A stretch of DNA of 64,000 nt from Membranipora membranacea (Eukaryota; Bryozoa; Gymnolaemata; Cheilostomatida; Membraniporidae). Under the pieces are notes generated by a model that did not search any database, had not been told where the DNA came from, and saw nothing but the letters and a program-made list of their open reading frames with translations. The translations under genes and the position numbers were made by a program. Shown here piece by piece: positions 34,840 through 47,525 of the stretch. The stretch's first letter is position 1. Each line of letters starts with the position of its first letter. The stretch is taken from positions 13,070,062 to 13,134,061 of the forward strand of contig OU612074.1 in assembly GCA_914767715.1 (NCBI GenBank), in the 5' to 3' direction.

Positions 34840-37800
34840 ATCATATTAAACATAATACTTAACTACCTCTATTCTACCTTCATATATCTCATATATCTCA
34901 CCCACTGAGTATCGGCTGGTTTGAGTGCTCTAGCACATTGTTTAGGGTTCAACGTGGCAAACACCCAACCAAACAATTCCCTGGTGCTCACACTAACCTA
35001 ACTCTTCATAGATTTCGTGTATTTGATCGGGAGTTTGAGCTTCCCGGGTGAGTGCGCCGGCAGCTACTTTACTTATGACAGTACATAAAATAAAATAAAA
35101 TTTAGCACAGAACGATTTACCCTAAGTTGAGTAACATTGAGTAATTAAATTAATTTAATACGATAGTAAATACCCAAGTCAGCCTTCCTTTAACAGGTTA
35201 GCATTTATCTTACAAATATGGGACAAATCCGTACAATACTTAACATTTAGTTTGTCTGGAATACATCAGTTTGTTTGGGGATATTTCCTGAAAAAGCTGC
35301 CATGTCAGCCCTCTTTTTATGGATATGTCAGAATACCACTTCATGTTATGATGATAGATCCCCATTTAATAGTAAGTCCTCCTAATGGAGCGAAATCAAA
35401 ATACATGACATTTTGCTATTTTAGAATTGTTATCAATCAGAATCCAAAGTTTCAACATTAGTTTTTCATCGATTGTTGTCATTGAATCGCGTCCATACGT
35501 CAAAGTTTCCCCCAAAAACATTTCATGACTTGAGTATTGTTTCCATTTTCAGACAAAATACATAATATATAGCTCCTCATGCTTTATTGATTTTTAATTT
35601 TCATTTAATTTTTTCGACATATCCAAGATTTTCTCAAGTTGTGCAATAAACTGGTGCTCTCACGTACATTCAGACTTCTTGTATATTGGTCACAGGTCTT
35701 TTTTATCACTAGTAAGTAGTAATATGATCAGCATATGATATGCTCCCAGGAGGAATGTCTAGTTTTCAGACTCAAACACCTCCAATGGAATGTTGTGTTG
35801 TTCATTATCAGGGGCACAGGACTCCAAACTAGTAAAATATCTGATGATCGCGTTATGGCTTTTTTTCTCATCGCAGGGAGTGAGTGTTCACCATTAAAGT
35901 TTGAAGTATATCGTTTTCTACACTTTGGTCCATTTTATACTTGTTAACTACGACCAGCATCAAAATGTAGATCTAGCTTGTCAATGACGTCATTAGTGAA
36001 ACACCTTCTGACCTTGCTAACCCAGGGTCAGCATGAACATAACACTATAAATGGGCAAACTGTAAATTCAGTAAAAAATTTGTTACAAACAGCGGATTTT
36101 GATAAAATTCCTATAATTTTAGGCTTTTTTTGTAACATGCTGAATAAAAATTCACGTCTAGATTCACTTGATTCAAGGTAGCGCCAAATAGATACTATTG
36201 AACGCAATTTTTTGATCACTTATTGGCAAGAAGCTTCTAAACTAGAAGGTCCTCTGCTGTATATGGTTGTGCGGTGGCTCAGGGCGGTGGCTCAGGGGCT
36301 TCATTGTCTTGTAATCTATCATTCATGATTATATGGTAGCTTTGTTAGGTTAGTTTGCGGTAACCTGACAATTATATGACACTTAAAGCTGTCCCCTTCT
36401 TGTACTCCGCTTGAGGGTGTCTAAGATTGATCCGCACCTATTGTTTAAAAGTACATAGATACCTGAGCATACATCCCTTGGACTGAACATCACTAAACAT
36501 ACACACACATATACATGAAACACTCACTCAGAGGGGTGTGAGATTAGCTAGAGTTGTGGGGAAGGGGGCTACAAGTTGGGTGTGAGAAATATGGTGTTGA
36601 GGATTTCTTGTAATTTCATTCTGATTCCGTTTATTTGAGTTTGACTCTTCAGTAGATATTATAAATCATGATTTGAATATTTTATGACTAAATATGTATC
36701 CAACTGGTAACCAGTTTCATCTTCCCTGGTTCATTTTCTGTGTGGCCTATTATGTAAGGTCTTACGAGCCAGAAAATTGGTTTCTGTTCCCAGAGTGCAT
36801 CATTGACAAATCTCGAGCTAGCAAGTTCACTTGTTGTCACTCAGTATGTATGTAACTAGTACCCTAGCCCATAAAGCTTTTTCCATCAACCAATGATACG
36901 CCTTACTGTTCCACATAACACAAATATAATTTATATCCTGATAGTAGGTGTTTACAGCGCCTCACAGACTTTTTTATCAAGTTAGATTGGTAAGTTATAC
37001 AATATATAGGGTATCATTATGAGACATCGCTGTACATAGTATACTATTAAACCATATGTGATGTATTTTGATCTATATTTCCATAACTCGTCTAAGCCCT
37101 TACACCTACTTTTTCTCCAAATAACCTGTTTTGCCAATTATGAGAATTCATAGCCTACATTAGCCTTCTCAATGATGCTGTCATGCTATTGCCTGAATTT
37201 TGGCTCGGCTTTTTAATTAGGTATTTGATTTGAATAAAATTCAATGAGATTTGAGTGCTACTCAATTCCAATCTCTGCCCTGATTTCAAGTACCACTACT
37301 TCCTGACTTAATGGCCCAATAACCTGGGACTAGTTTTGCAGGATGTAATATAACCAATAAATCGTACAGGGACTATAAAGTTTTATCAGCACGGATATAA
37401 AAACTTTATGAAATTCTGATCTCTGTCACCAGACATCTATATCCTGTTTACAATCTCATGATTGACTGAAGTTTTCCTGTTTTTATAACCGTGGCCTGGT
37501 ATCCTAAAGAGGTTTTAAAATTTTATCCTTGCCTCCTCAAACCATATCATAGCTAATTGCGGACCCAACATTTTTAATGAGTTGTCAAGGTGATTGACCT
37601 GGTGTTACTGAGATTATTTCCGCTGACCAATGGATAGCACTGCTCACACGTGTTGATAATAATACTGATCACTTTTAGTTATAAGTCATGCTGTGTTAAG
37701 TTATCGTTCAGCCACACCACTTTAGGCTTTAATTCATGGAACACAGGCTATAGAATTTCTGGGCGCAGTTTATTGTAATGTCATGCATGAAATTCACAAT

Positions 37801-38697
37801 TACATTGTATCTATCAAGCATTTTTTGTGTAACTACGCCTTTCGCCAGTCTTGGCCTTGTCAACCGTGATTAACGATTCATCATTATTACATTGCAGTGT
37901 CATCGTGAGGACGTCGGACGGATATACTCTGATAAATGACACTGATGAGAGACTGACGTGGGATTTTTTATAGTCGAGATGTCGACACTTGATGATGAGT
38001 CATAATGGTAAGTCGAGCTATCTCTTCATCTCCCTCATTCACTTATCTAATCTCACTGTGTGCAGCTTTGAGCTTTGAGCTTAGATATCACTGATTTTTA
38101 TCGACAATTTATCAGAGTTTGATATTTGCTGAGCAATTCATACGGACCCACACACAGCGTTAGTTGATAGGTGAACAAAGCTGAGAGATTGAATTAATTT
38201 AATGAGATTAGAGTTGATGGTGGTTGGATTTTGGTGGAGTTAGAGGATTTAGTATTTTGGATATTACTCATATTTCTCTGTGATATTCTCATTTCTGTCT
38301 CGGGATAACAACACAGCAGTACATGATGAGTTCATGTAAGTAAAATATCTCTCAATGTATATACATAGATATCTACAGCACCTGTCAGCAGTCATACCGC
38401 GCAGTCAATTTCTTATAATACAAGGGTTCGATTCGGATGTTATTGACTTCAATATGATGTCTGTAGTAGTTTCCATTTCAATGCTGGTTTGGTTTTGACG
38501 GGAATGTCTCCATTAATAAGTATTTCTACATAACAGTTTGTATTCTAGCCTTATACCTTATATATATTGTCATCTCACCGAAGGTGACAATCATAGAATA
38601 GGGATAAGGGATGGCTGCGTGGAGTAGATATTCTTATTCTCAACAGTCGAGAAATTTGTCTAAACATAAATAACCGTAGACTGTCAAGATAGTTACA

Positions 38698-38722
38698 CCA
38701 AGGAGTTACTGTTACTCCTTGG
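38698..38722. repeat. CAAGGAG palindrome
   Basis: CCAAGGAGTTACTG followed by TTACTCCTTGG forms a near-perfect hairpin of the dispersed family. Confidence 0.75.
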
Positions 38723-40347
38723 GTACCCAACAACTGTGGATTTATTCTAACCTTCAATCAGACCAGCTCAAATTGATAGTTTTGCTTCTATTGGTTACAG
38801 CTGCCTAAGGCTGCCACATAATGTTCTACAAGTATGGACTAAAATACTTATAATCACATTATATCAGTTGTTTTATGATGATATCTGCACCAGAGGAATA
38901 GATGCTGTGGCTTACAAAAGAAAAACTAGCTTGTATCTGCAGCCTCAGTCACTGGGATGTAGCTCTAGAAATAGCTTCATTTTGCCGGACATGGGAGAGT
39001 TATAATTGTGCAGTACAAAAAAAAAGACAAAGAGAACAGTTGTTTGGGGAATCTTTGCCTAACCAACCATAACAGAGTATCAGATCGTTTTTAGAAACGC
39101 AGACACAAATATCTCTCCCTCTCTATATATATATATATATATAACACCAAAACTGTGAACTGTGCATTGTTGTGTACGTCACGACATTACACGCTGCTCC
39201 TGTTTGAATACGGTACTTATTTGTTTGGTGTAGGTATATCTACAAAAATACTTGTCAAAGACGATTTGAAATTTTGAATATTACAACTCAGGTAGCTGCA
39301 CTTTTAAGTAAGGACCTCACAACTACAGCCATTAGGGTAATGAATTCCTGATTTCAGATACAACATTGTTACTGAAGGTTAATAGCACAGGTGAAAACAC
39401 TAAACTGGTGAGGGGGTATGAGTTTTGATGAGGGTGACCTCATCAAATATTATAATAGATGGTATTTATTGGCACTTTCATGTGAAGAATTTGTCACTCT
39501 CGTACTCTGATGTGCCCAGGTAACGCCTCTGTTACCATGGTGCGAACCTCATTAAAAGATAAGCTGATGGTTTCGATTGTTTCTCAGGTTTCTGAGCTTC
39601 TCAATGATACAAAAATAGACCCAGGAGAGCCATTAAAATCAGATTGATATGATTGATATTATGCATTCTCCTATTTCTCTATGAGCTGCAGCTGGCTGTG
39701 TTTTGTTAATCCTAGGAATGTGAAGGTGTTTAGTAGCTTTGACTCTGATCACATTTGCTCATTCTAATATTCTCTAATTATGAACAACTATCATTGTGGA
39801 TAAAATGGCATCGAGCATTGGTTCTCTACTGATTTGGTGAGAATTTCTATGCTTAGGGAGATTACGGTGTTTTTTCAGCGTGCAGTCTTTTGACAGCTGA
39901 GTAATTCATAGATTTCATCCCATAACACACTAAGTTGAGGCTGACAAGAAACTTCCCTTGCATAGAGCAGCTTTAAAACATTAGTGATGTTATAATATAA
40001 TATTAAAATAATATAAGACGTGGTTTTCCCATTTCCCTTTTGGATGATACTCCCTGATTCCTAGGACTTTAATGTTGTTATGAATGTCATCTGAAAGTTT
40101 CCTTTATTCAAGGCCCTGAGGAAGTTAAATGTCTGGAATATCCTCAAGTTTATTAAAAGGCTATGGAATTAAACGTTATCCCAAGTCAGGAGTATTGTAC
40201 CTGGATTAGGAAATCATCCTAGTCAGCTGTAAGGGAAAGGAAACTGTGTTATTCCCATAACTAAGGGGAATAATTCCACCGTCAGCTGATGTGACAGGTT
40301 TGTTTTCCATCTTCGCTCACATGCATTTTGGTTTTACAGGTGATAAG

Positions 40348-43300
40348 ATGATATTGAACCTAGGATGTGTTGAATTCTATGTAGTCATGACGGTGGTGAT
40401 AGTTTTGGTGTTGATTCCTGTCGTCGCCTGGATTATTAAGCGACAGATGATGAAGTCTAAGAAAGACGGTAACCAGCAGACTGCTGTACCTCCTCTCATG
40501 TATATAACTACAGTCTCATCTACTGACAGACTCGCTGATATCGATATACCGGTAAGTGACAGACTCTATCATACTACCGTACCTTACAATGTCCTTCAAA
40601 CCAAGGATTAATAGTCACCTTGATCAAACAGGCTCAAGAGTATACCACATAGAAGTTGGCTATGTGTATTTTCCACATCAGCTGTGAGGGAAAGGGTCTG
40701 AAAACTGTATGCTGGTCATTTCCTAGGGATGGCATCTTATTTGTGATTACTTGTACTTGATTTAGACCTCCACTACACAGTTAACAGCCTCCAGCTGACC
40801 GATAAAGGTTTAATAACACTGTCCTTCATAACAGGAAGTGCATCATCCTGGGTCTTACCTTCATTCTGTTAATTCTCACAGTAATAATATTAGATAACCG
40901 TCCTGTAGGGATTAGAGTGTTAGGGGATTGACTTATCTGTCCTGCCCAGCTACGGGAGGCATTGGCCAGCACTGTGCTGATTCATTCGGTGATAAGATAA
41001 ATGGCCACCTAACTGTCACGCTTAAGGAAAATGTAGGTGTAGCGAATAATATGTGCCTAAGTAATTATAATGTTATACATGGCTTTACTGTGTCACACTT
41101 TGCTCATTCAACTGAATATTAAAGAAAATAAGAGTACCCCATGATAGCTAATATTTTTGATCACAAATATTAGGGGGTTGGGGTGACTATGTCTGTGTCG
41201 CAAGGTGATGTTTATTTGAGATATCCCCGAATTCTTGGTTTCCTTCATGAGGTTCTCAGCACAACAGTGTGATTGGACAATTGGTTCTGGGAATTCCTTA
41301 TCACATCATGAGAATGTTGTCATCAAGTCCTTTAGTTGTATTTCATTCGTTGTGGACAATCTTCTATTCTATCCCATTATGTAAATACATTCCAAGGGGC
41401 CCAAATAATGATAGTGGAGTATCACTGTTGCCTAATATTACTGACACCGTTAGCCCTCTAGCTAACATAATGCTGTAACAGACATTATCTTTGCTACATC
41501 TCTACTCGACCACATTGTTTCCCAGACATGAAAATCTCTAACATCTTGATCATCTTAAGTGTTATCCAGCCAGATATGATATGTAGTAAAGGACTCTCAA
41601 AACTTGATTTACGGGGTTCACTTCCCTGTACAGGGAAGGGGAGGGGTATTCGGTTTGAAAGAGTGGCAATTAATTGGTATGTTTCTCATGCGCAAGCCCG
41701 TATCCATATACAACAGTAGCAACGGGCTGTCAAAAATACCGTTCATTCGGGTCTCAACTGTAAACAGGACCACCCAAGCAAGCTTTCATAACCCCTGGAC
41801 TTAGTCTGTCTTGACAAGCTTTGTTCGGTGCGGGCTTGTCAAGACAGACTACCCTAGACTAAGATCCATCCAGATTATGATGCTACCATTATACACAGTC
41901 AAAGCAGAGAGTATAATTACCCATCCATCAAACCTCAACATCGACCAACGTGTGCCAGGACATACTCATTATGGACTGGTTTAATTACTGGCCAAACATG
42001 ATTTATAGCTTATTCTTTGTATCAAGCGCTCCAATAATAGGCTTTCTATAAGCTATTTTGCAAGGGCAAAAAATGCAGGTGAGAAAGCAGTTGTTGATGC
42101 AGTTATGCAAAACTTGCGCAATTGATTTAATTTTTAATGACCCTGTGTTAGATCCTTAAGGCAAAAGAAACTGGCTCTCAACCCCTAATCCTATTGTTGT
42201 GAAATTGTATTTTTTTGTGAAAGTTGTGATGTTCCAGACTAACATTAGACTCTCTCTTAATTGTATCTGAGAACATCTTTAGACATACATGTATATGGAT
42301 ATGTATATTGCTAAAAGAAGATCAAGCATTTAATTCCGGGAATTAGTAAAAAAAACACCGTAACAAAAAAATGTCTATTAGGTGTGTTCAGATATTTAAG
42401 TCGGGAGAAAAGTTTAAAAGTTTGAGCCATGTTGACTGTTTACTATCTCTATTTCATGCTTACATCAGAGTTCCTAAGATATGTCACATCATTAAGGATT
42501 TATTGTTAGGCATTATGATACAGAGGCGTTGTCAACCAGTGACAGGTTCAAAAATACACTCTAATTTCCACCCTGCGAGAATAATTGGAGATTTGCCAAA
42601 TCAATAAGCGGCAAACCGCTACCTTTGCCAACAATTCTTAATTTAATTTAGCTTATGAAGGAGGGTGCCCGTGGGCCCCGCGGGCCCCGTGGGCATTCCT
42701 TGCTACCACTGAACACTGATGTGTCCAGGACTCCAGGTTGGTTAAGAACTTGTGGGTAAAATCCCATGTGAAGATAACAATGACTGTAATGAGTCAAACT
42801 TGTGACTTTCATCCATGAAAATTATATTGTCTTTTATTTTCTGCCAGTTAATATAAGTCATCATATCTATTTCGGAACAAAGAAAGGATTTGTGGCTATC
42901 TGCTGCAGCAAAATGCTGTTATTTGATCAGTGCTGATTATTCTCCCAATGACTCAACACTTACCATTAATTGACTTTTTGACACATGAGGATGTTGTTTT
43001 TGACATCTCCTCTCTAGTTCTCACCTGCTCCTGCCAGACACCTGACAGGCATTGCTAGGTGATGGTAATATTTGGAGTAACTTTGGAGACGGTTACATCT
43101 GACTGGATGTATAACCAGTCTGTTACAGCCTACTATTAAAACCTTCAACTGTGCCAGACTGGGTTTAAACCTGCTACCATATTATATTTAAACTGCCACG
43201 TTGCACCCTCAAAAGGACAATCACATGTCTGAAACTTTGCCGAATACATTTTTAAAATTGTGAAGTTGAAAACCGGAGTACATCACTGTTGTCAAAAAGC

Positions 43301-44550
43301 AAATTGTATCACATTTTGTGATTTCTTCAGATTTCTCGCTGAGATGGTTTAACAAATCTTCACCGATGGCTAAGTTTTAACTATTTTGAATCTCTCTTCT
43401 CGTAGCTATCATACTTTTGCAGACTTACTTTCTCACAACTTTGTTCATGATAGCAGCAATAATCTTATTTACACTTCACCACCACGCCCTTCCATGAGTT
43501 GTCCTACAGGAATGCATATGCTGTGTATAGATCCTGAATGTTACAATCACATTTCTCTCTTAGTTTGATCCGTTTCAGTTCATAAGGGCGTGTTCAGTGA
43601 TCAGTGGTTATTTCCAGCCAGTTCACAAACAGAACTCAACATAGGAAGTGAATGTTGCAACATTATGCACTCGTTCATCTAAGCCTCAAAACCACATACA
43701 TGTAAAACAATCGCCCTTAAAAATGTTTAAACTAATAAAATATTATTCTTGTGCTTCCACTGTATTTAAATCTAGATGACACGTTAGTATTAGCATCGTT
43801 TCATTCATCAAACAGCTCTCCAGGAAACAGACCTCTTTGTCTCTATCTGGAGTTTCAACTCCAGCATAATATGAGGTGTAATTGACTATCATCCCACAAT
43901 GCAACTATTTGAATTTTGTTATGCCAAAATCATGTCAGTGAAGAAAGACACCTCACCAATGTCTAAAATTTTAGGACAGGAAAATTTGCAAAGAATGCTA
44001 AATGCAAGATTTGCAGGTAATAGACATCTTCAATGAAAATGGGCTGTTCTGCAGTCGAATATTGAGACTGACGTATGCCACAGATGTCTATCAAATTTTA
44101 AACCAATCGATATCTTTGTCCACCAATAATAAGTTATTGTTCTTGTTTTGATTGCAGCATCTGCCAAGCCCAGGTGATGGAACATTTTTGCCTCCATCAT
44201 ACGAGGAGATTTGTAATGGAGTAGAGAACTCAGCATATGTTTCCTCATCAACGATGACAATCAATATGGATGATGAATTACCAGACTACTTATCCGTTAC
44301 ATCAAACCCAGCAGCCCCTGGCTCTAACGTGCACAGTCACCGGGGATCAATGGTCTTATCTACATTCTACAGCGCTGCTAGTGATAACCATAGTACCAGG
44401 AGATCATCTACACTATCTGTAGAAAATGACAGTGATTCTGAGTGTGAAGAGAGCGATGAGAACAATGGGGTATCTCAACAAAGAGAGGACAACTCTATAA
44501 ATGGTGCTCAAACCAATAATGTTCATATTATGGTGCCTGCTAGCTCTTAG
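40348..44550 (+). CDS. small single-pass membrane protein with cytoplasmic PPxY motif
   Basis: Two coding exons: 40348-40551 (68 codons, donor CCG|GTAAGT) and 44158-44550 (131 codons with stop TAG, acceptor ATTGCAG), giving 198 residues. A very short outer part (MILNLGCVE) is followed by a transmembrane helix (residues about 10-30, VVMTVVIVLVLIPVVAWII), a basic stop-transfer patch (KRQMMKSKK) and a Ser/Asn-rich cytoplasmic tail. The tail holds PSYE within FLPPSYEEICNG, a PPxY site of the kind that binds WW domains of NEDD4-type ubiquitin ligases, and a second LPDYLSV. Acidic and Ser clusters (DSDSECEESDEN) follow. This layout recalls small PPxY adaptor proteins, but I do not recognise a specific orthologue. 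The ATG is 10 bases after a TTTTACAG acceptor, so 5' untranslated exon(s) lie upstream. Introns are long. Confidence 0.7.
41793..41860. mobile_element. TAGTCTGTCTTGACAAGC palindromic mini-element
   Basis: Element 41802-41851 starts TAGTCTGTCTTGACAAGC and ends GCTTGTCAAGACAGACTA, a sibling of 13083-13132. Flanks CCCTGGACT (41793-41801) and CCCTAGACT (41852-41860) form a 9-base target duplication with one mismatch. It lies in the intron of the PPxY protein gene. Confidence 0.75.
42666..42694. repeat. short GC-rich tandem GTGGGCCCC/GCGGGCCCC
   Basis: CGTGGGCCCCGCGGGCCCC then GTGGGC: about three 9-base units, strikingly GC-rich against an AT-rich background, in the long intron of the PPxY gene. 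Confidence 0.6.
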
Positions 44551-47525
44551 ATTGATCCAGTCTCTTATTGTCATGCGCTTGAAATAATGCCAAAATGAAC
44601 CAGTGACTTTGACAATAAGAATCAGCCCACATATTGACTGGAATTCCGAAACTTGGGCATTTTGCCCACCATGGTGTTATTTATTCTTATCTATTTGAGC
44701 TCTAGGATTTATCAGCTGAGCTCTCTCAGCTTCTAATTTGGTCAACGTGATCAGATAATGTCCGCTTCAAAGTCAGAAGAATTTCCTTCGCACCTAAAAT
44801 TGAGTCTAAACAGCTGATTCAAACTCTAAGGACATGTTACTACAAAAACATCTTCCTTAAATAAGATGATAAGTCAAAAGGAAATATTTTCTTAGAAATC
44901 TTTAGTCCCATGATGGAATCAAGAGGAAATGCAAGTCGTAAAACAGCTGGAGTTGGATGCTCAGCTGTATTAGTAAACTGTCATTCTTTACCACTGAAAA
45001 GTTAAATGTCAATCAGACAGGAAATGAATTAGCTCAGTGAGTCATTAACGAGTCATTTCTGTTCAAACTTTAGCCTGGATGACTAACTGATCTCCTCCAC
45101 TCTACTACTTGAAGCTGAACGTAAACTATTTTATCTGAATAGAAATGGACATCTACTTACAGCAATGCAGACTGGATATCTGTATGTAGCCTATATTGGT
45201 ATTTCTGCAGCAGCGCTTGATCAAAGGAGATTATACAACTTTGCACCATCAAGAATAAGCTTTCAACTAGTATATTACTCAGATTGAGTTATGATCTCTT
45301 GATAATTATATTTCTGACTTATATAATATCCCATACTGCTGGCTGTTGGTTCCAAACAGGCTATTCTTTTACCATTTTATTAATCACCATTATACACGGT
45401 GCTTACATTTCACATTACAAATATATTCTCGTACACGGATAGATTTATTTACATTCCTCTCTTTGTACAGTTTACCCTTCAGAATCTTTTCCCGTTTTAC
45501 CCAAATCCCAGTACACGGTCCATGGTAATTCGGTTTTATATTTTTATTTGTTTATCAAAGTGCAGAGTTGTGTCCTCTGTTTTGCAGTTAAGGGTAACTC
45601 GCATATTGGATACTTTCAAAGAGTAAATGCTATTTTTGTATTGTATAGAATTGTGTGGAGAAAACTTATCAAACTTTTAGTCGGTATATCATTTATAGTC
45701 TAATTACAAAGAAACTATTAAAACACTATGTATAACAGCCCAAAATGCATGTTAGTGCCAGTTTAGCAATGAGATCCACTGAGAATGGTTCAGTTAAATG
45801 GAGGATTAAAATGAGATGGTCACATCACACACTACATCCCAAAACATGGGCGGCGAAATATTTGTTGCCACAAGGGCGAAGCCGCAATATCTGCGCCAGG
45901 GTGTTTCTGTTTGCAGACAGGTCGGAGCACACCTGGGGGCAGGTCGGAGCACACCTGGGATGTTTCTGTTTGCAGACAGGTCGGAGCACACCTGGGGGCC
46001 AACCTAACCCCAGTAATTGATTGACTGCAGGGATTCGAACCCACTACCTTCAACACTTGCATGCGCCCGGGACGCTAACCAACTGAGCCAACTCCTACTC
46101 CAAGATCTAATCTTGGGTAGTTAGAATATTTGTAGATTATTAGCTCATATCCATCCATTGGACAAGATCTATGTAATGTCAGACATCAAAAGGTATAATG
46201 AATGATGAAAGTAAGGAGGTGATGTACCAAATGTGGATCCACAGAGGTCATACCACTCACATGTCCTGTCTACATTATCAGGTTCAGCTAAGCCACATAA
46301 ATATAAAGGGAGATCGCCAACCATTGTCTTCTGCAAAACACTGAGGGTCTCTCTTACTCAGCGAGAATCCTTAATTTTCTGCAGAGTTATTTCAGTTCAA
46401 TCAAAGAATGAACTCTCCCTCATCGTTCAATGAGCACCAAACCATTAGGGAATGAAAAAAATGCATTGCGATCATCTGGCTTCAAAGTTTGGATTCAAAC
46501 GCACCATAACCACCCTACATGTAGTTTAAGTGAGATTAACCGACTACTCGTAGAGGAGATGAATTCAAATGAGTAAATCCCCACGACTAGAATTTGTCTA
46601 CACAAAAACGTTCAAGTGTTGAGATAGCAGGATAAAAAACTTCCATGAACGAGATGCAAAATTCAACGCATTTTACAGAAAAGTAGCGGAGTGAGGATCA
46701 TTTACATTTGATCATTTGATTTGATTCATTCCGTTTTATTAAATATAACAAAAAAACTAGAAAAGACATCATCAACAGCTCAGAGGGCTTGGTTCTCAGT
46801 CTAAATCTAGTACAATAACACTCACATTACTAATATCGATAGTGCAAAATGCTTTACATAATCGGAGAACAAGTTACAAATAATATTATCTATCTGAAGC
46901 TCTGTTTGTTAGGAACAAGCCTTTTGAGTGGACTCTCCTAAAATCCTATACAGGGGAGATTTCCAGGCTAAGAAAATATTTTATAAAAACATCATGCAAG
47001 AGAAGATAATCTTGGTAATAATAGCTCATCATAAAATAAATTAGCTTAAAATTAACTCATCAAAATCACAGATTATCATCAGCTGAATAAGACTAGAACT
47101 GCCATAAATATCATAAGTATAATAGTAGGAGTTGTCAGCTACCAAATTAAGGTCCAGACAACTCCATGAAATGAGATTAGATCCTCTATTACTTGATTCA
47201 ACTTATCTGATGATGCTAAGGACAAGGATATCGTTGAGCTGCATATGAAGGACTAGGAAAACATACATCTCACCTTGTTATCAGGAGACAAATCAAAGAA
47301 AGCTTAAAGACCGGCCGGGCCTGACTGACTTGTGACGATATATATCACACCTCAGTCCCTCCCTAAATCTTTAATGTGGATTTAGGTTCTGCATTCATCA
47401 AAATACTTTGTCAACAAGCACAAATTCTTACAGTAGGCATAAAGCCCAAGCAAGGATTGTGCAATAATTAAAGCAGCAGTATAGGATTGATTGACAGTTT
47501 GAAGTCCCCATTGTTTTAAAACTAT
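44551..47525. other. gene-free region between the PPxY gene and the secreted-protein cluster
   Basis: No coding exon was supported. It contains a local duplication near 45901-46003, where TTTCTGTTTGCAGACAGG and GGTCGGAGCACACCTGG recur two to three times. A tRNA-derived repeat follows at 46029-46101. Confidence 0.5.
46029..46101 (-). repeat. tRNA-derived SINE-like element
   Basis: On the minus strand GGAGTAGGAGTTGGCTCAG is followed by TTGGTTAGCG (A box) and, 30 bases later, GGTTCGAATCC (perfect B box). The acceptor ends do not pair, so this is a polymerase III-type SINE head, not a tRNA gene. Confidence 0.65.

Larger units (their letters stand above)
34802..40347. other. gene-poor region between UCK and the PPxY membrane protein gene
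   Basis: No coding exon was supported. About 37900-38008 looks like a non-coding first exon on the plus strand: it ends at ATAATG|GTAAGT and contains a tiny upstream frame (ATGTCGACACTTGATG..., stop TAA). It could belong to the gene at 40348. CAAGGAG palindromes lie at 34819 and 38698, and a TA repeat lies near 39125-39141. Confidence 0.4.

Noticed and set aside
45745-46062. Overlapping frames with repeated Cys/Thr motifs
   Set aside because: Caused by a local tandem duplication of a GTCGGAGCACACCTGG word beside a SINE-like element.
46029-46101. tRNA gene
   Set aside because: Polymerase III boxes are present, but the acceptor and anticodon stems do not form.
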